Shown piece after piece: positions 26,104-34,114 of a DNA stretch of 64,000 nt. The translations under genes and the position numbers were made by a program. Source of the DNA: Winogradskyella sp. KYW1333 (GTDB lineage: Bacteria; Bacteroidota; Bacteroidia; Flavobacteriales; Flavobacteriaceae); contig NZ_QPHL01000015.1 of NCBI RefSeq assembly GCF_003335675.1, forward strand, positions 62,001-126,000. Reading direction: 5' to 3'. The notes under the pieces were generated by a model that did no database searches, was not told the origin of the DNA, and saw only the letters and a list, made by a program, of their open reading frames with translations. How positions within the stretch are numbered: position 1 is the first letter of the stretch; the number at the start of each line of letters is the position of its first letter.

Positions 26104-27221
26104 TAAGAATTAATATCAGGTATTGCATTCGCAGCCTCCACCTTCTTCTGATTGATGATTTTGGCATAAACCTGTGTGGTTTTTAACTCCTTATGGCCGA
26201 GTAATTTAGAAACTGTGTATATATCCGTACCAAATGTAAGTTGTAAGGTTGCATACGTATGACGTGCACAGTGGAATGTGATTGTTTTACTAATTCCTGC
26301 TTTCATAACCCATTGCTGCAGTTTTAAGTTATTCCAAGCACTATATCTTAAACCCTTAAATACACGTTCCTCATCACCTTGTCTATCATTTAGCAAGTTA
26401 AAGGCTTGTTCTGGAATTGGGTGTGTTTGATAACCGTTGGTCTTCTTTTGCTTAAAGCGTATGTAATAACCTTGCTCTTTAGAATATTGGACTTCCTTCC
26501 ATATCAACTTATGGACATCAGACCACCTTAATCCTGTAAGTGCACTAAAAATAAAGGCTTGTTTCAAGATTGGGATCTCGCATTCCGTATTAGCAACTTT
26601 TTTCAGTTCTTCTAAGGTTAAGAACTCGCGTTCTGATTCACCTTGTTTAAACCCTTTGACATTATCCGCTGGATTATTAGTTATAATATGTTCTATTGTG
26701 GCCTCTCTTAAGCACGCCTTTACTTTATTAAAATAAGAATAACATGAATTTTGAGAGAGTGGTTTATTACTTTTAGTTCTTGCAGTATGCTTTAAATAAT
26801 ATTTAAAGTCCTCCAGCCACTTCATATCAACATCTTTGAATGGGACAAAGTCTCCTCTGAATTTTATCAAATGCTTTAAAACGCTATCCCAATTTCCATA
26901 GTTCCCAGTAGACTGGTTATAGCGCTCATCTGTTTTTTCGGAAAAATAAGTAATGAAGTTTTTATTAAGATTCTCTTTGGCAATATTCGAAAAACCATGA
27001 GCATCTTGTTGCATCTCCAAAAACCTCTTTGAACGAATGCTTTCCGCTAACAACGAAGTCTTTTTGTTGTGAGCTCTTTCTTTGGAAGTACTTGGCGAAC
27101 TATATAAGTACAAATTGAGCGATTCCTTCTTTCTTTTTTGTTTGGCCTTTGGTAGATAATAATCTAAATATAAACTTTCCTGACCGTCCTTTTTCTTTCG
27201 TGTTCTAATGGATACATTCAT
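26103..27221 (-). CDS. int: Tyrosine site-specific integrase of the small element
   Basis: 372 residues, Bacteroidetes mobile-element type: N-terminal arm-binding/beta domain (MNVSIRTRKKKDGQESLYLD), SAM-like core-binding domain (about 105-200) and C-terminal catalytic domain. Catalytic residues: Arg in SALTGLRWSDVHKL, Lys in RFKQKKTNGYQTH, HCARHTYATLQL and LGHKELKTTQVYAKI with the nucleophilic Tyr. It is intact, unlike the recombinase at 14.9 kb. It is oriented away from mnmE, with iterons (27231-27282) just upstream. Confidence 0.9.
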   Translation of the reverse strand: MNVSIRTRKKKDGQESLYLDYYLPKAKQKRKKESLNLYLYSSPSTSKERAHNKKTSLLAESIRSKRFLEMQQDAHGFSNIAKENLNKNFITYFSEKTDERYNQSTGNYGNWDSVLKHLIKFRGDFVPFKDVDMKWLEDFKYYLKHTARTKSNKPLSQNSCYSYFNKVKACLREATIEHIITNNPADNVKGFKQGESEREFLTLEELKKVANTECEIPILKQAFIFSALTGLRWSDVHKLIWKEVQYSKEQGYYIRFKQKKTNGYQTHPIPEQAFNLLNDRQGDEERVFKGLRYSAWNNLKLQQWVMKAGISKTITFHCARHTYATLQLTFGTDIYTVSKLLGHKELKTTQVYAKIINQKKVEAANAIPDINS

Positions 27222-27230
27222 GTGACAAAA

Positions 27231-27282
27231 TTTTGTACCGTTTTGTACCGCAAATTAAAAAAGGTACAAATACGGGACAAAA
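27231..27282. repeat. Iterons (arm-type sites) upstream of the integrase
   Basis: TTTTGTACCG occurs twice in tandem (27231-27250), followed by inverted copies GGTACAAA (27263-27270) and CGGGACAAAA (27273-27282, one mismatch). Ordered direct and inverted 8-10 base repeats beside a tyrosine integrase are typical of arm-type integrase sites in attP or attR, or of an operator for the integrase gene. Confidence 0.55.
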
Positions 27283-27388
27283 ATAACTAAATTAGAACAA
27301 ACAAACAAAAGTTCAATTCACAATAAAAAATATAATAACTTGTATTTCAATTACTTATATTGATGTAGTTTGAGGCAGTTTGCGATAG

Positions 27389-28777
27389 TTACTTTCCAAT
27401 ACAAAAATTTGCAAAGATATTCCCAAGAAGATCATCAGTAGTAATTTCACCAGTAATTTCGCCGAAGTGATTTAAGGCTTGCTTAATATCTATAGCCAGT
27501 AAATCACCTGAAAGTCCAGTTTCTAGACCATGCTTAACTTTTTGAATTTCTTCAAACGCTTTTAATAAAGCATCATAATGCCGTGAGTTAGTAACGATAG
27601 TCTCGTCATTTCTAAGGGAACCTGTATTAATTAGATTTAAAAGTGAATTGGTAAGTTGCTCTATACCAAAACCTGTTTTTGCCGATAAGGGAAAGATATC
27701 TGTGATAGAATTATTTACTTCGGCCAATTGGATATCATCTAATGTATCTATTTTATTTGCTATAACCAGCAATGGTTTTTGAGGATGTTTATTCCGAATC
27801 TTTTCAATTTCTATTCTAACCGATTCTAATTGTTCCATATTTTTCTGTGCATCAAACAGATAAATCACAACTTGAGATTGATCGATTTTTTCAAAAGTCT
27901 TTTTTATACCTATACTCTCTACTATATCCTTTGTATCCCTTATACCAGCTGTATCTATAAATCTAAATCCTATTCCACCTATTGATATCTCATCTTCAAT
28001 TGTATCTCGAGTTGTACCTGCTATTTCAGAAACAATAGCTCTATCTTCATTCAAGAGTGCATTTAAGAGGGTAGATTTACCAACATTTGGTTCACCAACA
28101 ATAGCTACCGGAATACCATTTTTAATTACATTACCAACAGCAAATGAATCTATCAACCGTTTTAATACAAACGAAATTCGATCTACTAGTTCTTTAAATT
28201 GGGTTCTATCCGCAAATTCAACATCTTCTTCTGCAAAATCTAATTCTAATTCAATCAACGATGCAAAATTCAGCAACTCTTCTCTCAACTTTGCAATTTC
28301 TGAAGAAAAACCACCACGCATTTGTTGCATAGCTATTTTATGTGATGCCTCATTATCACTTGAAATCAAATCTGCTACAGCTTCTGCTTGACTTAAGTCT
28401 AATTTTCCATTCAAAAAGGCTCTCAATGTAAATTCTCCTGCAGTAGCCATACGACAACCCTTTCTCAAAAACAACTGTATAATCTCTTGTTGAATATATG
28501 CTGATCCATGACAGGAAACCTCAACGACATCTTCACCTGTGTAAGAATTAGGATTCTTAAAAATTGAAATTAACACCTCATCTAAAGTACGTCCTTCATC
28601 TACAATATGACCTAGATGAATAGTATGTGTCTTCTGTTTAGCAAGGGATTTTTTATTTGTAACAGATTTAAAATGTGCATCTACAATAGCAATTGCATTG
28701 ATACCAGATAATCTTACAACAGCAATTGCACCACTTCCAGATGGTGTTGCTAAAGCTACTATTGTATCATTATGCAT
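27389..28777 (-). CDS. mnmE: tRNA uridine-5-carboxymethylaminomethyl modification GTPase MnmE
   Basis: 462 residues. N-terminal formyl-THF-binding domain (MHNDTIVALATPSGSGAIAVVRLSG), G-domain with GEPNVGKSTL (near residue 227), DTAGIRDT and NKID, and the C-terminal CIGK box whose Cys is required for tRNA wobble-U34 modification. Full length, so the adjacent mobile element has not damaged it. A minus-strand TACTTTTG promoter element lies at 28795-28802, about 18 bases upstream of the start. Confidence 0.97.
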   Translation of the reverse strand: MHNDTIVALATPSGSGAIAVVRLSGINAIAIVDAHFKSVTNKKSLAKQKTHTIHLGHIVDEGRTLDEVLISIFKNPNSYTGEDVVEVSCHGSAYIQQEIIQLFLRKGCRMATAGEFTLRAFLNGKLDLSQAEAVADLISSDNEASHKIAMQQMRGGFSSEIAKLREELLNFASLIELELDFAEEDVEFADRTQFKELVDRISFVLKRLIDSFAVGNVIKNGIPVAIVGEPNVGKSTLLNALLNEDRAIVSEIAGTTRDTIEDEISIGGIGFRFIDTAGIRDTKDIVESIGIKKTFEKIDQSQVVIYLFDAQKNMEQLESVRIEIEKIRNKHPQKPLLVIANKIDTLDDIQLAEVNNSITDIFPLSAKTGFGIEQLTNSLLNLINTGSLRNDETIVTNSRHYDALLKAFEEIQKVKHGLETGLSGDLLAIDIKQALNHFGEITGEITTDDLLGNIFANFCIGK

Positions 28778-28794
28778 TAGAAATAAATTTATTG

Positions 28795-28802
28795 CAAAAG
28801 TA
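28795..28802 (-). promoter_or_regulatory. TAnnTTTG promoter element of mnmE
   Basis: Minus-strand TACTTTTG lies about 18 bases upstream of the mnmE ATG. It fits the Bacteroidetes -7 consensus; no TTG at ideal spacing was seen. Confidence 0.45.
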
Positions 28803-28890
28803 TTGTAAATAAAAAGATTCTACCATAACCAATTACTGTATTTTATAATTTAATTCACAATCCATTTTAATAATTTTTAGTGTTAGTTTA

Positions 28891-28898
28891 TATATTTG
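28891..28898 (+). promoter_or_regulatory. TAnnTTTG promoter element of the TlpA-like gene
   Basis: TATATTTG lies 55 bases upstream of the start codon, in the 176-base divergent gap with mnmE. Confidence 0.5.
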
Positions 28899-28953
28899 CA
28901 AGACTAGAAATCGCATATTTAATAGCTAACTCTAGTTTATAAAAAGAAAAAAC

Positions 28954-30105
28954 ATGAAAAGAATTTTAATACTAGCTGTACTTCTTGTTGCATTTGTAGG
29001 TTGCAAACAGGAACCAAGAACAGATTTCGTGATTAATGGTATTGCACAGGATGTATATAACGGCTCGAGAGTCTATCTAAAAGATGTAAGCAATCTTGGA
29101 AGAGAGGTTTATACAGATACAGCAATCGTTATGGATGGAAAATTCATATTAAAAGGAAGTGTTAATGAACCGAAAGTGAGGTTTTTAGAAATACAAGGTA
29201 TACCTGGTGAATTTTTATTTATGCTCGAAAACAGTGAAATTGAAATTGAAATAAATAAGCAATTAATGCTTGAATCTACAGCAACTGGATCTAAAACACA
29301 TAATGATCTTGTAGCTTATCAAGGTGGCATTAAAGAGCTTCAAGAGGAAAATAGAAACTTGATAAATACTTTTATGAAATACAGAAAGGAGCAGGATACA
29401 GCTAGATTAGATTCTATGAAAGTTCTTCTAGAAGATCATGGCCAACGATTTTTGAAATTTCCTGCGAAGTATGTTAAGGATAATAATGACAGCTATTTCA
29501 GTCTTAATTTAATCGGACTTGAGGCAAACAAAAAGAAATTTGATATTGAGGATTTTTTAGATGCCTACGACAATTTAACACCAAGTTTAAAGAATACTCC
29601 AATGGGCGGAAAAGTAAAACGCAAATTGGATAGTATTAATACAGAATATCAAAAGACAGCACACCTACAAGTTGGTAAAATTGCACCTAGTTTTGAAGCA
29701 CCAAAACCAGATGGAACTATAGTATCTTTAGAAGAACTCAAAGGAAAGGTTACGATAATTGATTTTTGGGCGGCTTGGTGTGGACCATGTCGAAGAGAAA
29801 ATCCCAATATAGTTAAAATTTACAATGAGTATCACGACAAGGGTCTGGAGATTATTGGGGTTTCACTAGACGGCAATTCTCGTCAATCAAATCCTAAGAA
29901 AGCTTGGTTAGATGCCATTGAGAAAGATAAACTTGCATGGACACAAGTTTCACATCTTAAGTATTTTAATGACCCTGTTGCACGTCTTTATGATGTTAAT
30001 GCTATTCCTGCCACTTATATTTTAGATAAAGACGGTAAAATTGTCGCTAAAAACCTTAGAGGACGGCAATTAGAATCAAAGATTCAACAATTGTTTATGC
30101 AATAA
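28954..30105 (+). CDS. TlpA-type thioredoxin-like lipoprotein with DUF4369 domain
   Basis: 383 residues: lipobox with Cys17 (VAFVGCKQ), N-terminal DUF4369-like beta domain (about 25-115), a helical linker, and an AhpC/TSA-Redoxin C-terminal domain with the active site WAAWCGPCRREN near residue 270 and the cis-Pro loop NAIPATYIL. It is anchored in the cell envelope and would act as thiol-disulfide oxidoreductase. This architecture is widespread in Bacteroidetes; the physiological substrate is unknown. Monocistronic, convergent with the rhomboid gene 16 bases away. Confidence 0.9.
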   Translation: MKRILILAVLLVAFVGCKQEPRTDFVINGIAQDVYNGSRVYLKDVSNLGREVYTDTAIVMDGKFILKGSVNEPKVRFLEIQGIPGEFLFMLENSEIEIEINKQLMLESTATGSKTHNDLVAYQGGIKELQEENRNLINTFMKYRKEQDTARLDSMKVLLEDHGQRFLKFPAKYVKDNNDSYFSLNLIGLEANKKKFDIEDFLDAYDNLTPSLKNTPMGGKVKRKLDSINTEYQKTAHLQVGKIAPSFEAPKPDGTIVSLEELKGKVTIIDFWAAWCGPCRRENPNIVKIYNEYHDKGLEIIGVSLDGNSRQSNPKKAWLDAIEKDKLAWTQVSHLKYFNDPVARLYDVNAIPATYILDKDGKIVAKNLRGRQLESKIQQLFMQ

Positions 30106-30121
30106 GTTTTACATCTATATT

Positions 30122-30775
30122 CTAACGGAGTTTACCCGTTTTATGCATAACATACAGTATAATGATTGGTATGGCCAACAAACCTACATGACCTATGTCT
30201 GTTTTAAATAAACTCGGCATTAATAAAAGAGTTAATGCATAACCACCAACTGCGCCTCCAAAATGGGCATCATGACCTATGTTGCCTACTCTGTTTTTTA
30301 TACCATAGATAGAATACAACAAATAACCAATACCGAAAACATAACCAGGTATTGGGATGGGTATAAAGAACATATATAAGCTCATACTTGGTTCTAATAA
30401 AATTGCTGCATATAAAATGCCTGTCACAGCACCACTTGCTCCAATAGCACTATACCAATATTCATCTTTATGAAAGTATAGGGATAATAAGTTTCCAAAA
30501 ATTAAACTTGCTATATAAATAATAACAAAATTGAAATTGCCCAACTGATTTATTACAGTACCAGCAAAAAAATAAAGAGTTATCATATTCATCAATAAAT
30601 GCGTAGTATCGGCATGTAAAAACCCAGAACTAATCATTCTTATCTGCTCACCTCTTCTAATACTACCAACATTAAATTTATATTTTTCAAAAAACAAACG
30701 ATCATCAAAACCCTTAAAAGACATAATGACATTGGATGCGATAATAACAATTGTAACTATTCCTAAATTGTACAT
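30122..30775 (-). CDS. Rhomboid-family intramembrane serine protease
   Basis: 217 residues with about six membrane helices. The catalytic Ser is in GASGAVTGILYA near residue 117 and the catalytic His in HDAHFGGAVGGYAL near residue 170. HADTTHLLMNMITLYFF near residue 54 is the family's His/Asn-containing TM2 motif. Short single-domain form without zinc finger. Divergent from the acyltransferase gene with a 61-base gap. Substrate unknown. Confidence 0.92.
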   Translation of the reverse strand: MYNLGIVTIVIIASNVIMSFKGFDDRLFFEKYKFNVGSIRRGEQIRMISSGFLHADTTHLLMNMITLYFFAGTVINQLGNFNFVIIYIASLIFGNLLSLYFHKDEYWYSAIGASGAVTGILYAAILLEPSMSLYMFFIPIPIPGYVFGIGYLLYSIYGIKNRVGNIGHDAHFGGAVGGYALTLLLMPSLFKTDIGHVGLLAIPIIILYVMHKTGKLR

Positions 30776-30805
30776 AAACTCTAATCTATTAATTCAAATA
30801 TAACA

Positions 30806-30813
30806 TATATTTG
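30806..30813 (+). promoter_or_regulatory. TAnnTTTG promoter element of the acyltransferase gene
   Basis: TATATTTG lies 23 bases upstream of the ATG at 30837 in the short divergent gap. Confidence 0.5.
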
Positions 30814-30836
30814 CCCTTTAAAACTAACATCATTTG

Positions 30837-31727
30837 ATGCAACTTATTGCTTACATAATTATTTTTCCAATTCTTTGGTTAATCTCCATATTACCCTTTA
30901 AAGTCTTGTATGGCTTATCTGATGTCATACACTTTTTTATGTATAGAATATTTGGATACCGAAAATCAGTTGTTAAATCTAATTTAAGGTTGGTATTTCC
31001 TGAAAAATCTGAAAAAGAGATTTCAAAAATCATGAGTGAATTTTACAGTCATCTTTGTGATTTAATTCTTGAAGCAATAAAGTCATTAACAATTAAGGAA
31101 AGTGAAATAAAAAAACGATTTGTTTATAAAAACATCGAAGAAATAAAAGCACTAGAATCTCAAAATCGTAGTGTTTTATTAATGTGTTCTCATTATGCAA
31201 ATTGGGAATGGTCAGTAGTTATTCAATGTCATATAAAGCATAAGGGTTATGCAATTTATAAGCGTTTAAGTAATAAACACTTTGACGGCTTGGTTAAGCG
31301 TATGAGGGCGAGATACAATGCCTATCTCATTACTACAAAAGAAACTATAGCTACCTTAACTCAACTTAAAGCAAATGGTGAATTATTTGTTGCTGGTTTT
31401 GCAGCAGACCAATCCCCAAAATTGAAAAAAGCGCACTATTGGAGAAAGTTTATGGGCATTGAGGTCCCTGTTATCACAGGCCCTGAAATGATTGCCAAGA
31501 AACTGGATGTACCTGTTATATTTTTTAGAATAGATAAAATCAAACGTGGTTATTATGAAGCCACAATTGAGCCGGTAATTATGAACCCTAAGGGTTATGA
31601 TGAAAACGAAATCACGGATATGTACATAGAATATATCGAAAAACAGATTTATGAAAAGCCAGAGTTCTATTTATGGACACATAAACGCTGGAAATATAGT
31701 AATCAAGTTCCTGAAAACTTGAAATAA
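30837..31727 (+). CDS. LpxL/HtrB-family lipid A acyltransferase
   Basis: 296 residues from the ATG at 30837; a TTG one codon earlier is an alternative start. The N-terminal hydrophobic segment (MQLIAYIIIFPILWLISILP) anchors it to the inner membrane. The catalytic HX4E box is H-YANW-E in LMCSHYANWEWSVV near residue 117. FAADQSP near residue 188 and the C-terminal YLWTHKRWKY are family landmarks. It would transfer a secondary acyl chain to lipid A or an ornithine-type lipid. Confidence 0.9.
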   Translation: MQLIAYIIIFPILWLISILPFKVLYGLSDVIHFFMYRIFGYRKSVVKSNLRLVFPEKSEKEISKIMSEFYSHLCDLILEAIKSLTIKESEIKKRFVYKNIEEIKALESQNRSVLLMCSHYANWEWSVVIQCHIKHKGYAIYKRLSNKHFDGLVKRMRARYNAYLITTKETIATLTQLKANGELFVAGFAADQSPKLKKAHYWRKFMGIEVPVITGPEMIAKKLDVPVIFFRIDKIKRGYYEATIEPVIMNPKGYDENEITDMYIEYIEKQIYEKPEFYLWTHKRWKYSNQVPENLK

Positions 31728-31733
31728 TCTGGT

Positions 31734-32028
31734 TTACCTTAAATTAAACCAAGAATCTACATCAGAAGAGTTGCAAGGTACTTTATTTTGATATTTATGG
31801 ACAAATTCATTATTACAACCTGAATATCCATAGTCCAATGCCCATGTTTCTTAGTTTTTCTTCAATTGGCCGGCATAACCTGCATGAAACTGTCCAATCC
31901 GTATAAATTATTGTTTATTTGCCATATGATGATTTAAATGTTTCATCCTACCCAATTATATTCGTAAAATAAGCTTCTAAATCAGATACTCTATTTGTAA
32001 AAGCCCCAGAAACCATATATGTAGTCAT
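31734..32028 (-). pseudogene. Decayed gene of unknown family
   Basis: The 325-base gap between the acyltransferase and glmM holds a broken minus-strand gene. It starts at 32028 (MTTYMVSGAFTNRVSD) and stops after 26 codons; protein-like sequence resumes in another frame (RIGQFHAGYAGQLKKN, stop, ETWALDYGYSGCNNEF) and ends at TAA 31734 (SDVDSWFNLR). At least two nonsense changes and one frameshift. No family recognised; the intact ancestor would have been about 95-100 residues. Confidence 0.55.
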
Positions 32029-32052
32029 TTTATAAGTAGATAAGCAATGATA

Positions 32053-33441
32053 CTAAATATTAGCAATGGTCTTTATCTCAGTTATGAATCTATCTGCTAA
32101 GTTATCAGCAGATTCTTGAGTCGGTGCTTCAGTATAAATCCTAATTATAGGCTCAGTATTACTTTTACGAAGATGTACCCAGCTATCTGCAAAGTCAATT
32201 TTCACACCGTCGATAGTGGTCAATTTCTCATGACTATAATTAGACTCCATTGTGCTAAGAATACCATCGACATCCAATTCTGGAGTTAACTGTATTTTCT
32301 TTTTGCTCATAAAGTAATTTGGATAAGTAGCTCTTAACTCACTAACCTTCATTTTTTTCTCAGCAAGAAGACTTAAAAACAAGGCTACACCAACTAAAGC
32401 GTCCCTTCCGTAATGTAATTCAGGATAGATTATTCCACCATTTCCTTCTCCACCAATCACAACATTATTCTTCTTCATTAATTCAACAACATTAACCTCC
32501 CCCACGGCGCTAGCTTCGTACACACCGCCATATTTTTCAGTTACATCTCTTAACGCTCTTGTTGAACTCATATTACTCACCGTATTTCCTGGGTTTTTAC
32601 TCAAAACATAATCCGCACAAGCAACAAGTGTGTATTCTTCACCAAACATTTCTCCTGTTTCATCCATAAATGCTAAACGATCAACATCTGGATCAACAAC
32701 AATTCCAAAATCCGCATGTTCGTTAACAACAGCCTGCGCTAAATCTCCTAGATGTTCCTTAAGAGGTTCTGGGTTATGAGGAAAATGACCTGTGGGTTCA
32801 CAATAAAGCTTAACTGCATGCACACCTAGACGCTCCAAAAGTAATGGTATAGCAATCCCTCCTGTGGAATTAACACCATCTACTACAACTTTAAAATTGG
32901 CATCTTCAATTGCTTTTTTATTAACCAATGGCAAATCTAACACCTCATCTATATGCAAATCTATATAAGCTTCATTCTTAGTTATTTTCCCTAAAACATC
33001 AACTTCAGAAAAATTCATACTATCAGACTCTGCAATTTCTAAAATTTTTTGTCCCTCAGTACCATTTAAAAACTCACCTTTTGCATTCAATAACTTTAGT
33101 GCATTCCATTGCTTTGGATTGTGGCTTGCTGTTAATATTATACCACCATCAGCGTGTTCCATAGGTACAGCCACTTCAACAGTAGGTGTGGTAGACAATC
33201 CTAAATCTACAACATGGATTCCCAAACCTACCAGGGTATTCATTACCAAATTCTGAATCATTTCTCCAGATATTCTAGCATCTCTTCCTACAACTACTTT
33301 GTAATTTTTCTTATTGCGCTGTTGCTTTATCCAAGTACCATATGCGGCAGCAAATTTAACTGCATCTATTGGAGTTAAATTATCTTCAACCTTACCACCT
33401 ATTGTCCCTCTAATCCCAGAAATGGATTTTATTAAAGTCAT
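32053..33441 (-). CDS. glmM: Phosphoglucosamine mutase
   Basis: 462 residues of the alpha-D-phosphohexomutase superfamily. Phosphoserine loop ILTASHNPKQWNALKLL near residue 100, Mg loop VDPDVDRLAF near residue 247, sugar-binding GGEGNGGIIYPE near residue 325, and phosphate-binding RKSNTEPIIRIYTEA near the C-terminus. TASHNP followed by QWN and the length fit GlmM (glucosamine-6-P to glucosamine-1-P, peptidoglycan and LPS precursor) rather than phosphomannomutase, but substrate specificity is by similarity only. Confidence 0.88.
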   Translation of the reverse strand: MTLIKSISGIRGTIGGKVEDNLTPIDAVKFAAAYGTWIKQQRNKKNYKVVVGRDARISGEMIQNLVMNTLVGLGIHVVDLGLSTTPTVEVAVPMEHADGGIILTASHNPKQWNALKLLNAKGEFLNGTEGQKILEIAESDSMNFSEVDVLGKITKNEAYIDLHIDEVLDLPLVNKKAIEDANFKVVVDGVNSTGGIAIPLLLERLGVHAVKLYCEPTGHFPHNPEPLKEHLGDLAQAVVNEHADFGIVVDPDVDRLAFMDETGEMFGEEYTLVACADYVLSKNPGNTVSNMSSTRALRDVTEKYGGVYEASAVGEVNVVELMKKNNVVIGGEGNGGIIYPELHYGRDALVGVALFLSLLAEKKMKVSELRATYPNYFMSKKKIQLTPELDVDGILSTMESNYSHEKLTTIDGVKIDFADSWVHLRKSNTEPIIRIYTEAPTQESADNLADRFITEIKTIANI

Positions 33442-33458
33442 ATAATTTTGATTTTGAG

Positions 33459-33466
33459 CAAATATA
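33459..33466 (-). promoter_or_regulatory. TAnnTTTG promoter element of glmM
   Basis: Minus-strand TATATTTG lies 17 bases upstream of the glmM start, in the 70-base divergent gap with the AcpH-like gene. Confidence 0.5.
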
Positions 33467-33511
33467 GTATCTAATTCCTATTATATTATTATGAATTTGT
33501 AAATTCGGAAA

Positions 33512-34114
33512 ATGAATTTTTTAGCTCATATTTATCTTTCTAGTGACAATGAATTAATAACTATAGGAAATTTTGTCGCCGATGGTATTAGAGGAAAAAA
33601 ATATGAGCAATACCCAGAAGAAATCCAAGTTGGTATTTTATTACACAGAGCTATAGACACCTTTACAGACGCACATCCAGTTTTTAGAAGAAGTACTAAG
33701 CGTCTTCATGACCCTTATGGCCATTATAGTGGTGTAATTGTAGATATTTTTTATGATCATTTTTTGGCAAAAAATTGGAGTGCGTATTCTAAGATTCCTT
33801 TAGATTCATATGTTAAGAACTTTTACCATAGTCTAGAGCGCCATTTTGAAATTTTACCTCCCAAATTTAAACACTTAACGCCATTAATGATAGAAGATAA
33901 CTGGTTACTGAGTTATGCTGAGATTGATGGCATCCAATCGGTATTAAATGGTATGAATAGAAGAACCTATGGTCGATCTAAAATGAATTTAGCCACAAAG
34001 GAACTTAAATTGTTCTATTCTGAATTTGAAAAAGATTTTACTGAATTTTTTAACGAACTTATCTTTTATAATAACCAGAAATTAAAAACATTAACCAAGA
34101 AGTTTAATTTATGA
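33512..34114 (+). CDS. acpH: Acyl-carrier-protein phosphodiesterase-like protein
   Basis: 200 residues of the AcpH (DUF479) family: MNFLAHIYLS at the N-terminus, GNFVADGIRGK near residue 22, and HRAIDTFTDAHPVFRRS near residue 49, which contains the HD-like metal ligands. E. coli AcpH removes 4'-phosphopantetheine from ACP. Flavobacterial members may do the same; the call is by family. It overlaps the ggt start by 4 bases, so the two are coupled without an obvious metabolic link. Confidence 0.85.
   Translation: MNFLAHIYLSSDNELITIGNFVADGIRGKKYEQYPEEIQVGILLHRAIDTFTDAHPVFRRSTKRLHDPYGHYSGVIVDIFYDHFLAKNWSAYSKIPLDSYVKNFYHSLERHFEILPPKFKHLTPLMIEDNWLLSYAEIDGIQSVLNGMNRRTYGRSKMNLATKELKLFYSEFEKDFTEFFNELIFYNNQKLKTLTKKFNL

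Noticed and set aside
23958-27410. Ten-base match ATACAAAAAT between 23958 and the end of mnmE as attL/attR
   Set aside because: Too short and AT-rich to be a supported direct repeat; no longer duplication was seen by eye.
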